Source: Coriolopsis trogii (taxonomy: Eukaryota; Basidiomycota; Agaricomycetes; Polyporales; Polyporaceae). Taken from it: a stretch of DNA of 64,000 nucleotides. The stretch is from contig JAHYIO010000031.1 of NCBI GenBank assembly GCA_020543525.1, positions 2,790,001-2,854,000 on the forward strand, read 5' to 3'. The notes under the pieces are model-generated. The model ran no database searches. It was not told where the DNA came from and saw only the letters and a program-made list of their open reading frames with translations. The translations under genes and the position numbers were made by a program. The first letter of the stretch is position 1; each line of letters begins with the position of its first letter. Below are positions 21,630-33,600 of the stretch, one piece after another.

Positions 21630-24156
21630 ATGCAACAAGCTAGAATCCCCATTGAGCTGGCCGAGAAAGTCATAGATGCAAACTGGGCTTGCAACGCTAC
21701 TCTCAAGACCTGTGCGCTCGTCTGCCATGCATCGACAACTCGGAGTCGTCTTCACCTCTTCCGGATGGTAACGATCAAGAATCACCCACAGTTACAGCTC
21801 CTGCTATCTGCATTCCAATCATCACCCGCCCTCCGTTCCGTCGTGGAAGGAGTGCATGTTTGGGGAACCCCTGGGAAGGATTCGGGGCTAGCTCAGACAG
21901 TTCTCACCATCTTTCTACACCAGCTCCCAAATCTGCATACCTGGATGCTCTTGAATGTTACCATGGGTTCATCCTCACCTACATGCAGGATATCCAGGTC
22001 TTGTCTCCGGCAATATACGTCCATGCACACGCTCTCTCTCTCTTCTCCGTGGACTTTGCATCCTCTTCTCAAGTCGTGGCCTTTCTATGCAGTATCCCTT
22101 CTCTTCGTTTTTTACACCTAGATTCAGTGGCACTGTCCGATCGCATCGCGTCGAGCGATCTCAAACTGAGCTTGCGTCTGTTGGTCATCTTCTGATCCAG
22201 TACTAACAGTACTATTCTGATGTGCTGCTTCGTGGTCATCTACTACACGCCGCTCACGAGACGTTGGAGACCATTGCGTTATCAGGTCCCCCGTACACCT
22301 CGGAGGAAGTGCTGGCAGAGTATGATGCGAGTAAGTCATGCACATCGTACTGCTGATCCTGGAGATTGACTGTTTGGACTACAGAAGGGCTGCTACCAAT
22401 ACCTTCATGTCCCTCATATTACAACACACTTCACACCCTAACTTTACATGATGGCCTCCCCACAAAGGATGACATGCCGATGATCCGCTATGTGACACAG
22501 AAGTTCCTTCGGGACGACTACTTCCCAAACATCGAGGTCATTCATATCGTCTTTACCCCTTATGAAGTGCACCTGTTCAGTTCGCTTTGCGGCAACCTCC
22601 CTATTATGCGAAAATTCTGCGACGACCTGGAGCACGCCTTCCTGCGCACTTCCTCTCCGAACTCTCGTATTCACCCTACCTATTGGCAAGCGGCGTCTTA
22701 CAGCATATTGGACGGCTCAATTACTACCCCTCTTCCCAGTATTGCGTCAGAGAATTGGCTTTCGTGTGGAATATGCTGGTACGTAGTGTCTCACAAACAT
22801 CAACCTGTCTCTTCCGATTATTCATCTCGAGTAAAGATAGGTAATGAGCTGAAAGACGGCCACACCAAGCCGACCATGTCCCTCTGTCTATCGCCGGACT
22901 CGGCATGGGCGCTGAGCTCTGATTTCTCATCCACAATACTATGGGATTGTCGAACGGGCCGTGCCAGGGCTCAGTGGGACCGCAATGTCGATTACTCTGG
23001 AAGACACACGACAGCTTTTGCCTTTTGTCCTGATGGTCGGCTATGCGCACTACCTGGTCTGACGGGGACACCGCCTCACGATTGTGTCTCCATTTGGGAT
23101 CCCAACAGAAACGAGCGCGTCGCAATCCTCGACATCCCGCCGGATCATGCAGTACATACACATGGATACACCACAACGCCGCCCACAAGTCCTGCAATCG
23201 ACCGAGTGGTAACCATTATTTGGGGAACGAATGGTACTATTGTCGTCCTTGATACGCCAGCATTACATGATCTCCAATCTGTGTCCTGGAGCATGACCGT
23301 TTGGGACTCGACTTCATGTGCACTCCGCAATCGGGTTGTGGGCGAGGACGACAGGGCCGTCTCATTTCTGCCCCAATACTTCCACAACCCGACATATAAG
23401 GTGTCTCCCAACAGACTTTGGTTGTTATACCCCTACAACAGTGGATTGCTGCTGCTGGACACAACTACTGGCGAGCGATACCCACTGGAAACCCACTGCT
23501 CAGATCCACCACCAGGTTCATCCGATTGTCTCTGTCTTTGTTACATTTTCAATGCGGCCTTCATCGATGGCGGTGACAGCCTTGTCACATTCTGCGGGTA
23601 GTGCTTGACACTACATCTCTGGGTCCTTACAAGCACGCGCTTTGTTGGGCCCCAGCTCGGCGAGCCCCAGACCAAACTATTCGCCTGTCCGTCTCCCCCC
23701 ACGGCCAGCGAGGGCTTGTATCTTCTCGGAATATCCTGTGACGGGACATCGGTTGCGTTCTCGTGGCCCTATTCACGTGGAAAATCCCCAGAAGTGCGGG
23801 TCTTGATCCTGCCCACGTCACGCTCCTGCGATGCGGATTCGGGTGTCCATCAGCGTCCGGTTGAGATTCAGGAGAGAGGCTATCGCGCTTTCTTGTCGAC
23901 TTCAGGGGAGTACTTGATTGTCAACTGGGAAGGGGGGATGGATGTATACCGAACGAAGGACGGAAAGCGCGTGGCAACCATTGACATTCCGAGCCAGGGG
24001 GACGGCTTTTCTTTCCAAGCAGTCGTGTTCTCAGGGGACGGGGAGACTTTGGTGGTGGGTACTTACTCTGGGTCGGTGCATATGTTCCGGCTCCGCGAGA
24101 TAGTGAGATCCGCAGATTCCGAGAACGAGCATGAGGACGAGGTAGAGCCAAAATAG
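21630..24156 (+). pseudogene. F-box-like/WD40 protein gene with frameshift and in-frame stop
   Basis: The N-terminus MQQARIPIELAEKVIDANWA then TLKTCALVCHASTTRSRLHL is the F-box-like start common in polypores. A leucine-rich middle follows, then a WD40-like part: SLCLSPDSAWALSSDFSSTI with ILWDCRTGRA, AFAFCPDGRL, SVSWSMTVWDSTSCALRN and AVVFSGDGETLVVGTYSGSV. Two lesions are visible. First, the coding frame changes by one base at the CT run 22032-22043 (HTLSLSS in one frame, VDFASSSQVVAFLCS in the next). Second, TAG at 23599-23601 interrupts an otherwise continuous frame to 24156 (last residues DEVEPK), and no standard intron removes it. An intron at 22332-22385 is normal. F-box proteins recruit substrates to SCF ubiquitin ligases. 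This copy is probably a recent pseudogene, unless the assembly contains errors. Confidence 0.6.
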
Positions 24157-24869
24157 ACATTCGCACTGTATGTACGGCCATGTGGAGCATCAGTGCGTGT
24201 AGTTCATAAGGCGGGATTGCACATACACTAACACTTCCTTAGCTCCCGCCAATTACTCACCTTATCCCACGGCTGCAGCAGTACCCTCGCACGATTGTAT
24301 TCCGTCACGCAGGAGCGATATGAGCGAGTGAACAGTCCGCCCTGGAGAGCATCCATTTGTGGACCGTCTATCCCGCTCGTCAAAGAGGTCCGTAAGGTCT
24401 GCCTACGGGAGACAAATCCATTTGCTATTATGGTTTGATCGTGCATTTAGTTCGGAGTCTGCGTTTAGTTGGAATCGAGGCAGATATGTGCGGTGTCAGT
24501 GTTCAGTTTGAGGCCGACCGAGTATGGGTGATTCCCTTTTGTGAAGAAAACCTACATGTTGTCTAGTGGTTGTTAGGTAGGCTCAAGATGTCAATGCAGA
24601 ATAGAGACTGGCCTGTCGCATGAGAGACTCAGAGAGCTAGGGAGTACATAAGTAGCGCTGGAGACGGAAACGGCAAATCCCGCCTCGCCCCACCACCATC
24701 GCTAACGCTCAGCGTTGTGTCGCGCTCGTTCAATGACTTGTCCCGGTCCGTAGGCTCACCTCTCGATAACATACTAGTCGTCTTCAGCCAATGGGTGGAC
24801 GAATGTGTATTCGATTAGGTGCTACAGCTCGCTTTCCACACGCCTACATCAGCCTGAGCTGTGCGACGT
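24157..24869. other. Intergenic region, no gene recognised
   Basis: About 710 bp between the F-box/WD40 gene and the stop of DJ-1 copy 2. Only short frames without known motifs. Confidence 0.4.
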
Positions 24870-25620
24870 TCACTGGTCCGGGAACATATACGCAAAGGGG
24901 TCCCAGTGCTTGTCGTCCCTCCACTCATACTCCATCCTGTTCGCACACTTACGCGCTTCATCTTGCCCCCAGATATGCGCGATCCACGCCAAGGTAACGT
25001 CAATTCCCGCACTGACTCCGGCCGACGTCCAGCAGTTCCCATCCACCACATACCGCGCCTCCTTCACCCACTCGACGCTCGGACGCAGGTCCGTCGTCTC
25101 TTTCCACAATGCCTTGTTCGTCGTCGCCTTCTTCCCATCAAGCACGCCCGCACGCGCTGCGAGACCTGCCCCGGTGCAGACGGTGATGAGATACTTGAGC
25201 TTCGGGTACGTCTTCTTGTTGTATTCCACCACGGCGTCGCTCGTCGGCCGCCGTACCCCATTACCCCCAGGGACGAGGAGCACTTGCACGTCATCAGGCG
25301 CTGTATCAAACGTGTGCGTGGGCAGGACATGGAACGCGAATTTGGACCCCGTCTTGTTTGTGGCCGGGTCAGGCTGGGGGTCGTTGGTGACGGGGTTCAT
25401 CGAGGGCGCAATGACGAGGAGGTCAAACTTCTTGTCCAACGAGAGCATCTGGAATGCCTCGAGTGGTCCGAAGACATCGAGAGGCTCGAAGCCGGGGTAG
25501 AGGAGCACACCCGCCTTCGTCGGCGGGTTCGTCTGGGGTGCTGCGAAAGGCGTCTGAGTGAGAGCGCCCTCATATGCATCCGAGGAGTGCTGGATAACGC
25601 TTACCCTGGGCTTGGCTCAT
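24870..25620 (-). CDS. DJ-1/PfpI family protein, copy 2
   Basis: Two exons (25620-25605, 25540-24870) give 228 aa. It starts MSQAQAPQTNPPTKAGVLLY and continues GFEPLDVFGPLEAFQMLSLD. The nucleophile elbow is LITVCTGAGLAARAGVLDGK, and WTSAGVSAGIDVTLAWI follows. It is a close paralogue of copy 1 (19989-20725) in the same orientation about 4.9 kb away. The two differ mainly at the N-terminus and around residues 95-115. All family landmark residues remain, so both copies look functional. Confidence 0.88.
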
Positions 25621-27863
25621 TGTGCGACAGATTCAAGGGGGCCTTGCGAGGTGCTGAGCAAGTCGTTGATATACTCATTGTGAGGCATGTGAATTATATA
25701 CTCTGAGTTTACTCGAGTCACTGAGGAAGCATTCCACCGTGTAGGATCTATACCGCGCGTGTCTTGGCGTGTCCGGAGACTCGGAGCGAGACGAAGCGAC
25801 TACACGGGGTTGCACTCCCCGCCTGGGTATGTACTGTACTCTTACTGCCGGCAAATGACATCCAGAGTCGCCTTCTTTCCAAACAGGACCCTGCCCCTTG
25901 TCCATCCAGCTCGCAGCTGGCGTTCTCTCCTTTCACTTCGTGCCTAGTCCGGCGATTGTGCCACCGATTTGGCGACTCGCCCTCTTGAATATAACGCAAA
26001 TTGAAACCGAGTGATGGCGAGGACGTGCATGTACGTGTGTCGAGACCTTCTGACTGCTTCTGCTTTGAACGCGATGCGTGATCGTGCAGCGTGCAGGTCC
26101 GGATGCTGTTAAGCCGCGCTTCGACGGCGATGATGATCGAAGCCAACTGGACCATCGGAGGCGTCGACATGTCACTCGCGCGTGTTTTGGTACGTATGTG
26201 TCTGTAAGGAGTCTTACTCTCGCGACATGAAGTGCAGGTGGCGGGTTCGGGTACGGATGACAATCACGTCCTTTCAAAAAGGGGATGTCACACAAAGTCT
26301 GGCACATCGTGCCTGTGTCGGCAAAGAGTCCGCAAGCTCTTCTGCATGTCGCTCTCCACGAGTGCTCACGGGATGGAATAGATTCGGCCGCACGGGTACC
26401 GTAATATCGTGCGCAAGCTGAGAGTGCGAAATCGCTTGCGGCTTACCGGACGGGATCGAGTATCACTATTCACAAGGGAATCCTTGCTGTTCACGCGATG
26501 GGACCTCACCGGGAGGGTGATAGACACCCGTTGACATCGTCAATATCTCGTCATGGGGCGTTTCTTCTTCTCGCCTCGAGTCTGCCAAAGCTATCGTGCT
26601 CATCCCATCACAGGGTACGAATGCGCCTATCCGCTATCCAACGCAAAGAGGTGCCCCCCGGTGGTCCCAGCAATAGAGGCCCAACTCTCGTAATATCCGG
26701 TCAAGTGGGTACCGAGATGAGATGCCGATCCAGTTCTGGTCGAAACTGTGGCGCGAGGTGAGTGTGCTGAACATCAGCCGGTTCCACGACAGCCGGATTA
26801 GTGATACCGGACCACCGTAGGGGAATAGCAGTTCTGTCCAGTTCAAAGCGAGTACGTAACCTCGCGTTAGATTTTAAACATCCTCGCGAGTAGCTAATTT
26901 GACATCAAAGACAAGCAACCTATAGGAAGAAACGTGTATCAGCATGCACGCTGCGTCAACGCTCAATAATAGGTTGGACTTAGCAGGCTCCTTACTCCCG
27001 TGTCTTGTCAAAGCTCACGCCCGGTCGTTCCCTGTCTCCTTCAAGGTACTGTCAGAGGCCGCAAACGTGAGGGAGACCCATGCGATTTCAGCCTCAAAGC
27101 GACTTTCTCCCGCGTCGCCTTTGTGCACAATTTCAGGATCAAGTCTAGCAAGACCGGGGAAAGGCGCATCTGCGATTGGACTCTTTCCTGAGCGCTTACG
27201 ACACCGTCAGTCATCAGTCAAAGGCACCCGCACTCGGGGTGAAGACCACAAGTACCATGCCAATCTTGTGCTGGGACAAACAGGTATCCAGACAGCGCAC
27301 TCAATAGAGCGCTGACGTAGAAGTTTGGAATCTGTGCCATCTTTGCGTAGCAAACAGTAGGTCGCGTGACCTTTCACACTCATTACTCGATTTCTGTTAC
27401 GCTCAATCAGTACAATAGTACCTCAAACCATACCACTAAACGAAGAAATCATCATACCTGTAGATGGTTGTATGGTATTCTTAGAACAGTACGGCAGGAA
27501 ACACGCCGTGGATACCGGTGACAGCGATACTCAGACGTCGACGTCGCTACGTGATTCGCAAGTTCCGCGCAGTCCTGCGCAGTCTCCTCTTTGGCGTTTG
27601 GTCTCTCTGCGTTCAAAGCTACAGACAAATCATTGGATACGACGCAACTTGCATACGAACAAGCCTCAAGGTCAGCGTCCAAGTGGCTTCTGGCCGACTT
27701 CGTCGCCGTAAGTTGGAGATTAGCCGAATGATGATACAGCTCAAACTAGTCGCATGTGTAATATGAGAGTCACTTGTGCCAGGCATGTCCCCGCTACATC
27801 CCTTGCTCATACTCCTCACTTGCTCCGACTATCCTCACTTTTTCCCTCATCCTCCAGATATCA
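25621..27863. other. Long intergenic region, no gene recognised
   Basis: The first ~450 bp (to about 26060) is homologous to the promoter of DJ-1 copy 1. The remaining 1.8 kb has only short frames in all six registers and no motif I recognise. The last ~100 bp before 27864 is pyrimidine-rich and presumably the promoter of the TAP-like hydrolase. Confidence 0.45.
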
Positions 27864-30039
27864 ATGTCGAGACGGCTGCGGGCCCCCACATTCGTTTGTT
27901 TGGCTGCAATCGCAGCCCATCTCCTGGGGGCTAGTGCACACGATTTACAATGGTACACTTGTCCGACCTTTACCACTTTACAGTGCGCATACTTCGAGAT
28001 TCCTTTGGACTATCACAACGCTTCTGCTGGTAAAGGCCAACTCCTGGTTGTCAAGGCGAGTGCAACCGCCCCCGAGAAGAAAGGTACCATCTTCTTCAAT
28101 CCCGGTGAGCCGCAACAAACCTAACATTTCTTCCACGTACTGGGATTCTCTGACGCTAGGAGTCACAGGTGGACCTGGCGTATCTGGTCTGCAGAGCATT
28201 GCAGATGATGGCGAGACTCTCATGAACCGCACCGGCGGTACATACGACTTTGTCACCTGGGATCCTCGCGGAGTCGGCCCTTACACCTAGTACGTGTTCC
28301 GACGATTGGCACGTTCATGTTCGATTGAGGCTGACAATCTGGACAAGTCCTGGAAATGTGTACTGCCTCTCCGATGACGAATACGATACGTTCTGGAACG
28401 GGACCATAGAGGCCACGGGGGTGAACTGGTTGGGCAACTTCACCGATCAGACAGACATTGCCGCTCTCTACGCGCAGGCCCCGCTCATGGATGCCAAGTA
28501 CAAGGAACTTGGCGAGAGATGTCTACAGGGCCCTAACGCGACTACACTGCAATACGTCGGCACCGCGGCTACTGTGCGCGATCTGGTTGGGTTGGCGGAC
28601 ACTATCGTCGGTCCAGATAGCCAGATTTACTACTGGGGACTGTCGTACGGAACGCTGGTAGGAGCTTGGTTTGCTAACAGTAAGCTCGTAATGCATCTGT
28701 ACCTGTGTTCGACGAAGCGCTGATAACCATACCTGCCAGTGTTCCCTGAGCGCGTTGGCAGAGTGATTCTCGACGGCGTGCTCGATGCCACAAAGGTGGC
28801 AACCATGCAATCATACAAGCTCTGGCGTGATCAGGTGTCTTCGACCGAAGACGTGTACAGCGCGTTCGCAAATGCTTGTGCTATGTCTGGTCCGGAGGGA
28901 TGCAAGATTGCGCCGTTTGGAGGAGCTTCGGGCTTGGATGTCGTGGACTATATCTCTGATACTCTCGAGGTGCGTGCATCCCGATTAAGGTGCGAAGATT
29001 CGTATGCGACTCGAGTGGTACGCAGCTTGTCCACGCTCGTCCAGCCGGAGGCGAACTGCGCATGCTACGAGGTCAGCTAGTTTACACGTTATGATACGTG
29101 CGCAGCTATCGATACTAAGTAAAGCCTCGCAGCGATCGTTTACAGCACCATGTACCAACCCCAGCAATGGGCGCAAGACGCAAATGACATCTTGGCACCG
29201 GCCATCGCCCAATCCAGAGGCAACTCATCGGAAACAAGTCTACAGAGGTACGGTCTTCTCAAATGCACGTGTTGTTTCATTCGCTAACCTCCCATATGAA
29301 TAGAAAGGATATCATGAGGAAACGTGCCGCCGTGTTCTCGCAGAATAGCTACACCGAGCCTGCAGTAGTCTGTGCAGACAGCGTCGATGCCGATCCTTCT
29401 GTGACCATGGTAGACATTTTCGACGAGATCGTCGACATTGCTCGGACAGTATCTCCCTCATGCGAGTACCATCCCATCGATTTCTACCAAGCTCCGTCTG
29501 CTGACATGACTGTTGGCAGTTGGTGCTCTCTGGCCCATTCCCTGGCACCGCTGCTCCTACTGGCCCGTTCGTGCCCCTGAAAGGTACCAAGGCGCATTCA
29601 ACGGCACTTATGCCAACAAGCTCCTGGTCATCGGCAATTCGTACGATGGAGCAACACCCTTTTTTGAGGCGCAGCACATGGCTGAGGTAATGGGCGATGA
29701 AGCTGGGCTCGTCAGGCAGGACGGCTTTGGAGTGAGTCTGAAGGATATGTGCGACAGCGTCGTATCCGGTCGCTCATGTCATTGTCACACAGCATACCTC
29801 CATCTATCAGCCGTCGGCGTGCGTTACCAGCATTATTCAAGCTTATCTTCAAGATGGAACCGTAAGTCTCATCAAGCGTTCATATTGAATCGTTCACCCC
29901 TAAGTGAACGATCGCACAGCTACCTGCCGGGAACGCCTCGGCACCCACTGTATGGGCCATTGATGACTTGTTTGAGCTCTTCCCTGGCGTGAAGTCGGTC
30001 GATGTTGCGGTGAATAGCACGATCGTTGGCCGAGAGTGA
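27864..30039 (+). CDS. Secreted TAP-like serine hydrolase (S33, tripeptidyl aminopeptidase-like), paralogue 1
   Basis: Multi-exon alpha/beta hydrolase. The start MSRRLRAPTFVCLAAIAAHL followed by LGASA is a signal peptide. Then come LQWYTCPTFTTLQCAYFEIP, the oxyanion-hole region GTIFFNPG joined to GPGVSGLQS, FVTWDPRGVGPYT, and the nucleophile elbow YYWGLSYGTLVGAWF. After that are FPERVGRVILDGVLD, AIVYSTMYQPQQWAQDAN, and the acid and histidine regions: IGNSYDGATPFFEAQ and, across an intron, the HTS/ACVTSIIQAYLQDGT block. The last exon from about 29922 encodes LPAGNASAPTVWAIDDLFEL to IVGRE. The family (Abhydrolase_1 plus TAP C-terminal domain) includes Streptomyces tripeptidyl aminopeptidases and fungal extracellular exopeptidases. 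Exons between 28970 and 29580 are less certain. A copy of its last exon recurs behind the first GH31 gene. Confidence 0.8.
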
Positions 30040-30615
30040 ACCAGCCGGACAGCGTGAACTAATCGAGAGTTAGTGTGCGAAAGTACAATCTGGATTTACA
30101 TGCTAGTGATTGGAGAGACACCATACGCATCAGAGGTACGTCTAGCTTAGATGTGATCAGCTGTACAGCGTTATGAGCGCAACGGACGATGAGAATTGCT
30201 CCAAGCATACATCTCGTACGCACGTTAGAAACCAGGAGCGATAAGGATAGGAACCCGCTCAGTTCAGGGCAGGTCGAAACGCGTCAAGGAGGCACGTGTT
30301 CCGGACGACCGTGCACTCGCAACGACCAATTGCTTCATTCCCCTATTCTTGACCGCGACTTGCTTCGTACGCTGTGCGGTCTCACGAGCTGAACACCTTC
30401 AGCGACAGGCTTGACGTGGGCGATGTCATGGGACAGCTCGAAGACCCCCGCGAACCTCTCGCAACGGATGGGCGACCGCTCCTCCTCCCGGCTTCTTCGA
30501 CGTCCTCGAGTTCGTCTGGAGTGGTGTCAACGGTGCGCCTGACCTCCTCTCAGATTCTTGCTACAGTTCACCTGATAAGAACAGGCCTAGATACTAGCCG
30601 ACGTCCTGCTTCGCG
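30040..30615. promoter_or_regulatory. Upstream region of GH31 copy 1, diverged inverted-repeat part
   Basis: No gene. From about 30267 onward it is clearly but imperfectly homologous to the inverted sequence upstream of GH31 copy 2 (about 43177-43615), for example CGCGTCAAGGAGGCACGTG and CGATGTCATGGGACAGC. The homology becomes essentially perfect at about 30580. Confidence 0.6.
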
Positions 30616-33600
30616 ATGACGCTCGGTTTCGTCCATCCTCGTGCCTATAAAGACCTAGAGGGATCATCTAGTGCCGTCTCTCGCGGCGACCTCGCATTCC
30701 TCCGCCTCGTACTTCGCTGCCTGCTCTTCGCCATGCTCGCGACATTCCTTGCGGGGGTCCTCCTCTTTGGACGTGCTACCTTCGCGCGAGAGCACTCTCC
30801 ACTCTCACGGACCTTACTCGATGCAAACGTCCTTGAGGACCCGTCTTTCTCGCACAACGTCTCGTCATGCCCAGGTATGCCCTCACTCAATTCTCTTGCG
30901 CCTTGAGACCGCCCATGGCCTGGGGCAGCTCGTGAACAGCTGACCTTTTGCGCATACACTGAGCCGTGATTCGTTCCATGGAAGTCGAGAACCATTATTG
31001 ATAACCCCGCTGTACAGGCTATACTCTATCTTTCTTACAGGCGACCAAAATCGGTCTGACCGCAAAACTCACTCTCGCCGGACCTGCGTGTAATGCATTT
31101 GGCCACGACATCACTGACTTGACCTTGGAGGTCTCTCACGATACTGCAACTCGGTAAGTTGCACGGGGTACCCAAGTCACGGGCTTCGGACACCCGCTGC
31201 CACAAACGTGCGTCGCTCCGAGAGACTTTCCATGGAAGGAGACTCTTCCACTCCACAGTCACTGAGTGGGCGTCATTCCCTGTTTTGTTCCAGGCTACTC
31301 TACCGCGCCGTGCCCCGTAGTCGATCTCGATATTGATCTCTTCCTCTCTGCAGGTTGCATGTGAACATATACGACACCGCAAAATCTCAGTTCACAATCC
31401 CGTCATCCGTCATTGAACTTGCGCCTGGCTCCGACGACGATACTTTGAAGGAAACTTCGGACCTCGTTTTCAATTACGAGTCATCGCCCTTTGCCTTCTG
31501 GATCACCCGTCGCTCAGAACCTGATGCGCAGCCGCTTTTCGACACGCGAGCCTCGTCTCTCCCCCCTACTCCCATTCCCCCTGTCATTTCCACCGACAAC
31601 AGCACCGCTCTCGACGGCTTCCCACTCGTATTCGAGGATCAGTACTTGCAGCTCACTTCTGCTCTTCCTCTGGATGCCAACATATACGGTTTGGGCGAGG
31701 TTGTCGCAGGCAGTGGTTTTCGTCGCGATGTTGGCGCGAAGGACGGAAAAGGAACTATCCAGACAATGTGGGCCCGTGGCGCATCCGATCCCGTCGACGA
31801 GAACATGTGAGGATACTCTCCGACTTGATCACAGTCATTTAGTGATCAAGCATTGCCCTACCAGCTACGGCTCGCACCCCATCTATATGGAGCACCGATT
31901 CAACGAGACGACACAGAAGTCCCAGTCGCACGGCGTATTCCTCTTCAGGTCTGTATCTGACTGTCTGTCTTCGTCACGGTTGCTCAATAAGTCGATGTAT
32001 GCAGCGCTGCTGGCTCCGACACGCTGCTCTTGACCCCTCCGTCTTCTAATGTCTCACTGATCGAGTACCGGCTCATCGGCGGCACGCTCGACTTCTATTT
32101 CCTGTCGGGGCCTACCCCGCAGACGGTGATCGAGCAGTACGGCGCACTTGTCGGTCTGCCCACCTGGCAGCCACTCTGGGGCTTCGGGTTCCACCTGTGC
32201 CGCTGGGGCTACTTGAGCCTGAACGAGACTCGGGAGCAGGTGGAGAAGATGCGAGAGGCGGACATTCCGCTCGAGGTCATGTGGAACGACATCGACCTGT
32301 ATACTGCTGTCCGGGACTTCACAAGCGATCCTGTGAGCTTCCCGCCGGAGGAAATGAGGGCATTCATCCGGGAATTGGTGAGTAGTCCCGTCTCGAGTTA
32401 CTATAGGATGGCGTATAGGAATCTATTGACTTTGGAGCACAGAAAGCGAACAATCAGCATTACATCCCGATCGTCGACGCTGGCATCGCGCACCAAGTGA
32501 ATGATACCGACATTGTGAGTGAATTTGTTGTCGGCTGGCCGTGTCGAGGTGTTTATGCAGTGTACAGTACGATCCGTATACACGAGGTGTCGAGCTGTAC
32601 GTCCCACTGGTGTGAGATGAGTAGGACGAGCATTGATGCCCCGCTAGTGAAGTCTTCATAAATAATCCCGATGGTTCAGAATACATTGGCCAAGTCCGGG
32701 CTGGTTATGCTGTAAGTCCCATCTCTGTTCCCAGATGTTGTCGTCGTCGTCATTGAAACGTCGGCTTCTCAATGCAGGTCTTCCCGGATTGGTTCTCCGA
32801 GAATGCGGAGAAATACTGGATCGAGGCGCTGAGTAACTGGTCCCAGAGCGGCATCGAGTTCGATGGGATTTGGCTGGACGTGAACGAGGCGACCTCCTTA
32901 TGCCAGGGTTCTTGGTAAGACAAAAGCGGTCAATTCTTCGATGAAGCCTTGCTCACTTGTTGCGTATGTCAGCGGGTCTGGGGCAAATTTGAGCGATACT
33001 TCGGTGGTATTCTCTGGTTCATCTGATAATGTTGTCACGAACTACCCCGAAGGGTGCGTAGTCACGCCATCAGCCTGACTCATGCTCACGGATCTGCAGC
33101 TACAATGCGGATGTCTGGGGACCTAGCGGAAACATGACGATCAACGGCACACTGACTTTCAACAATAACGGCACTACCAGCGCGCTCGCAAGGCGTGGCA
33201 TTGGTGCTGGCCAGCAGCAGAATGTGAACCTCAACGCTCCTCCCTATGCAATCCACAATGGTATGCATCCATATGAGGCTCACCACTTGGGAAATAGTGC
33301 TGATGTTTGGCAGGTTTCGGGGATCTTGCAGTGAAGGCCATTGCGCCTAACGCAACACACGCGGGCGGTTACGTTGAACTCGACGTCCACAATCTCTGGG
33401 GCCTCATGGAAGAGAAAGCAACCCACATCATCCTCCTCTCGATCCTACCTGGTAAACGCCCATTCATCATTGCGCGCTCGACGTTCGCATCGACCGGCAA
33501 GTGGACAGGTCACTGGCTGGGGGACAACTTCTCGCGCTGGTCATACTTGCATTACAACATCCAGGGCGTGCTCCAGTTCCAGCTCTTCCAGATCCCCATG

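Noticed and set aside
25675..26307. Possible small genes upstream of DJ-1 copy 2
   Set aside because: The frames overlap duplicated promoter DNA and have no shared protein similarity between the two duplicated regions.
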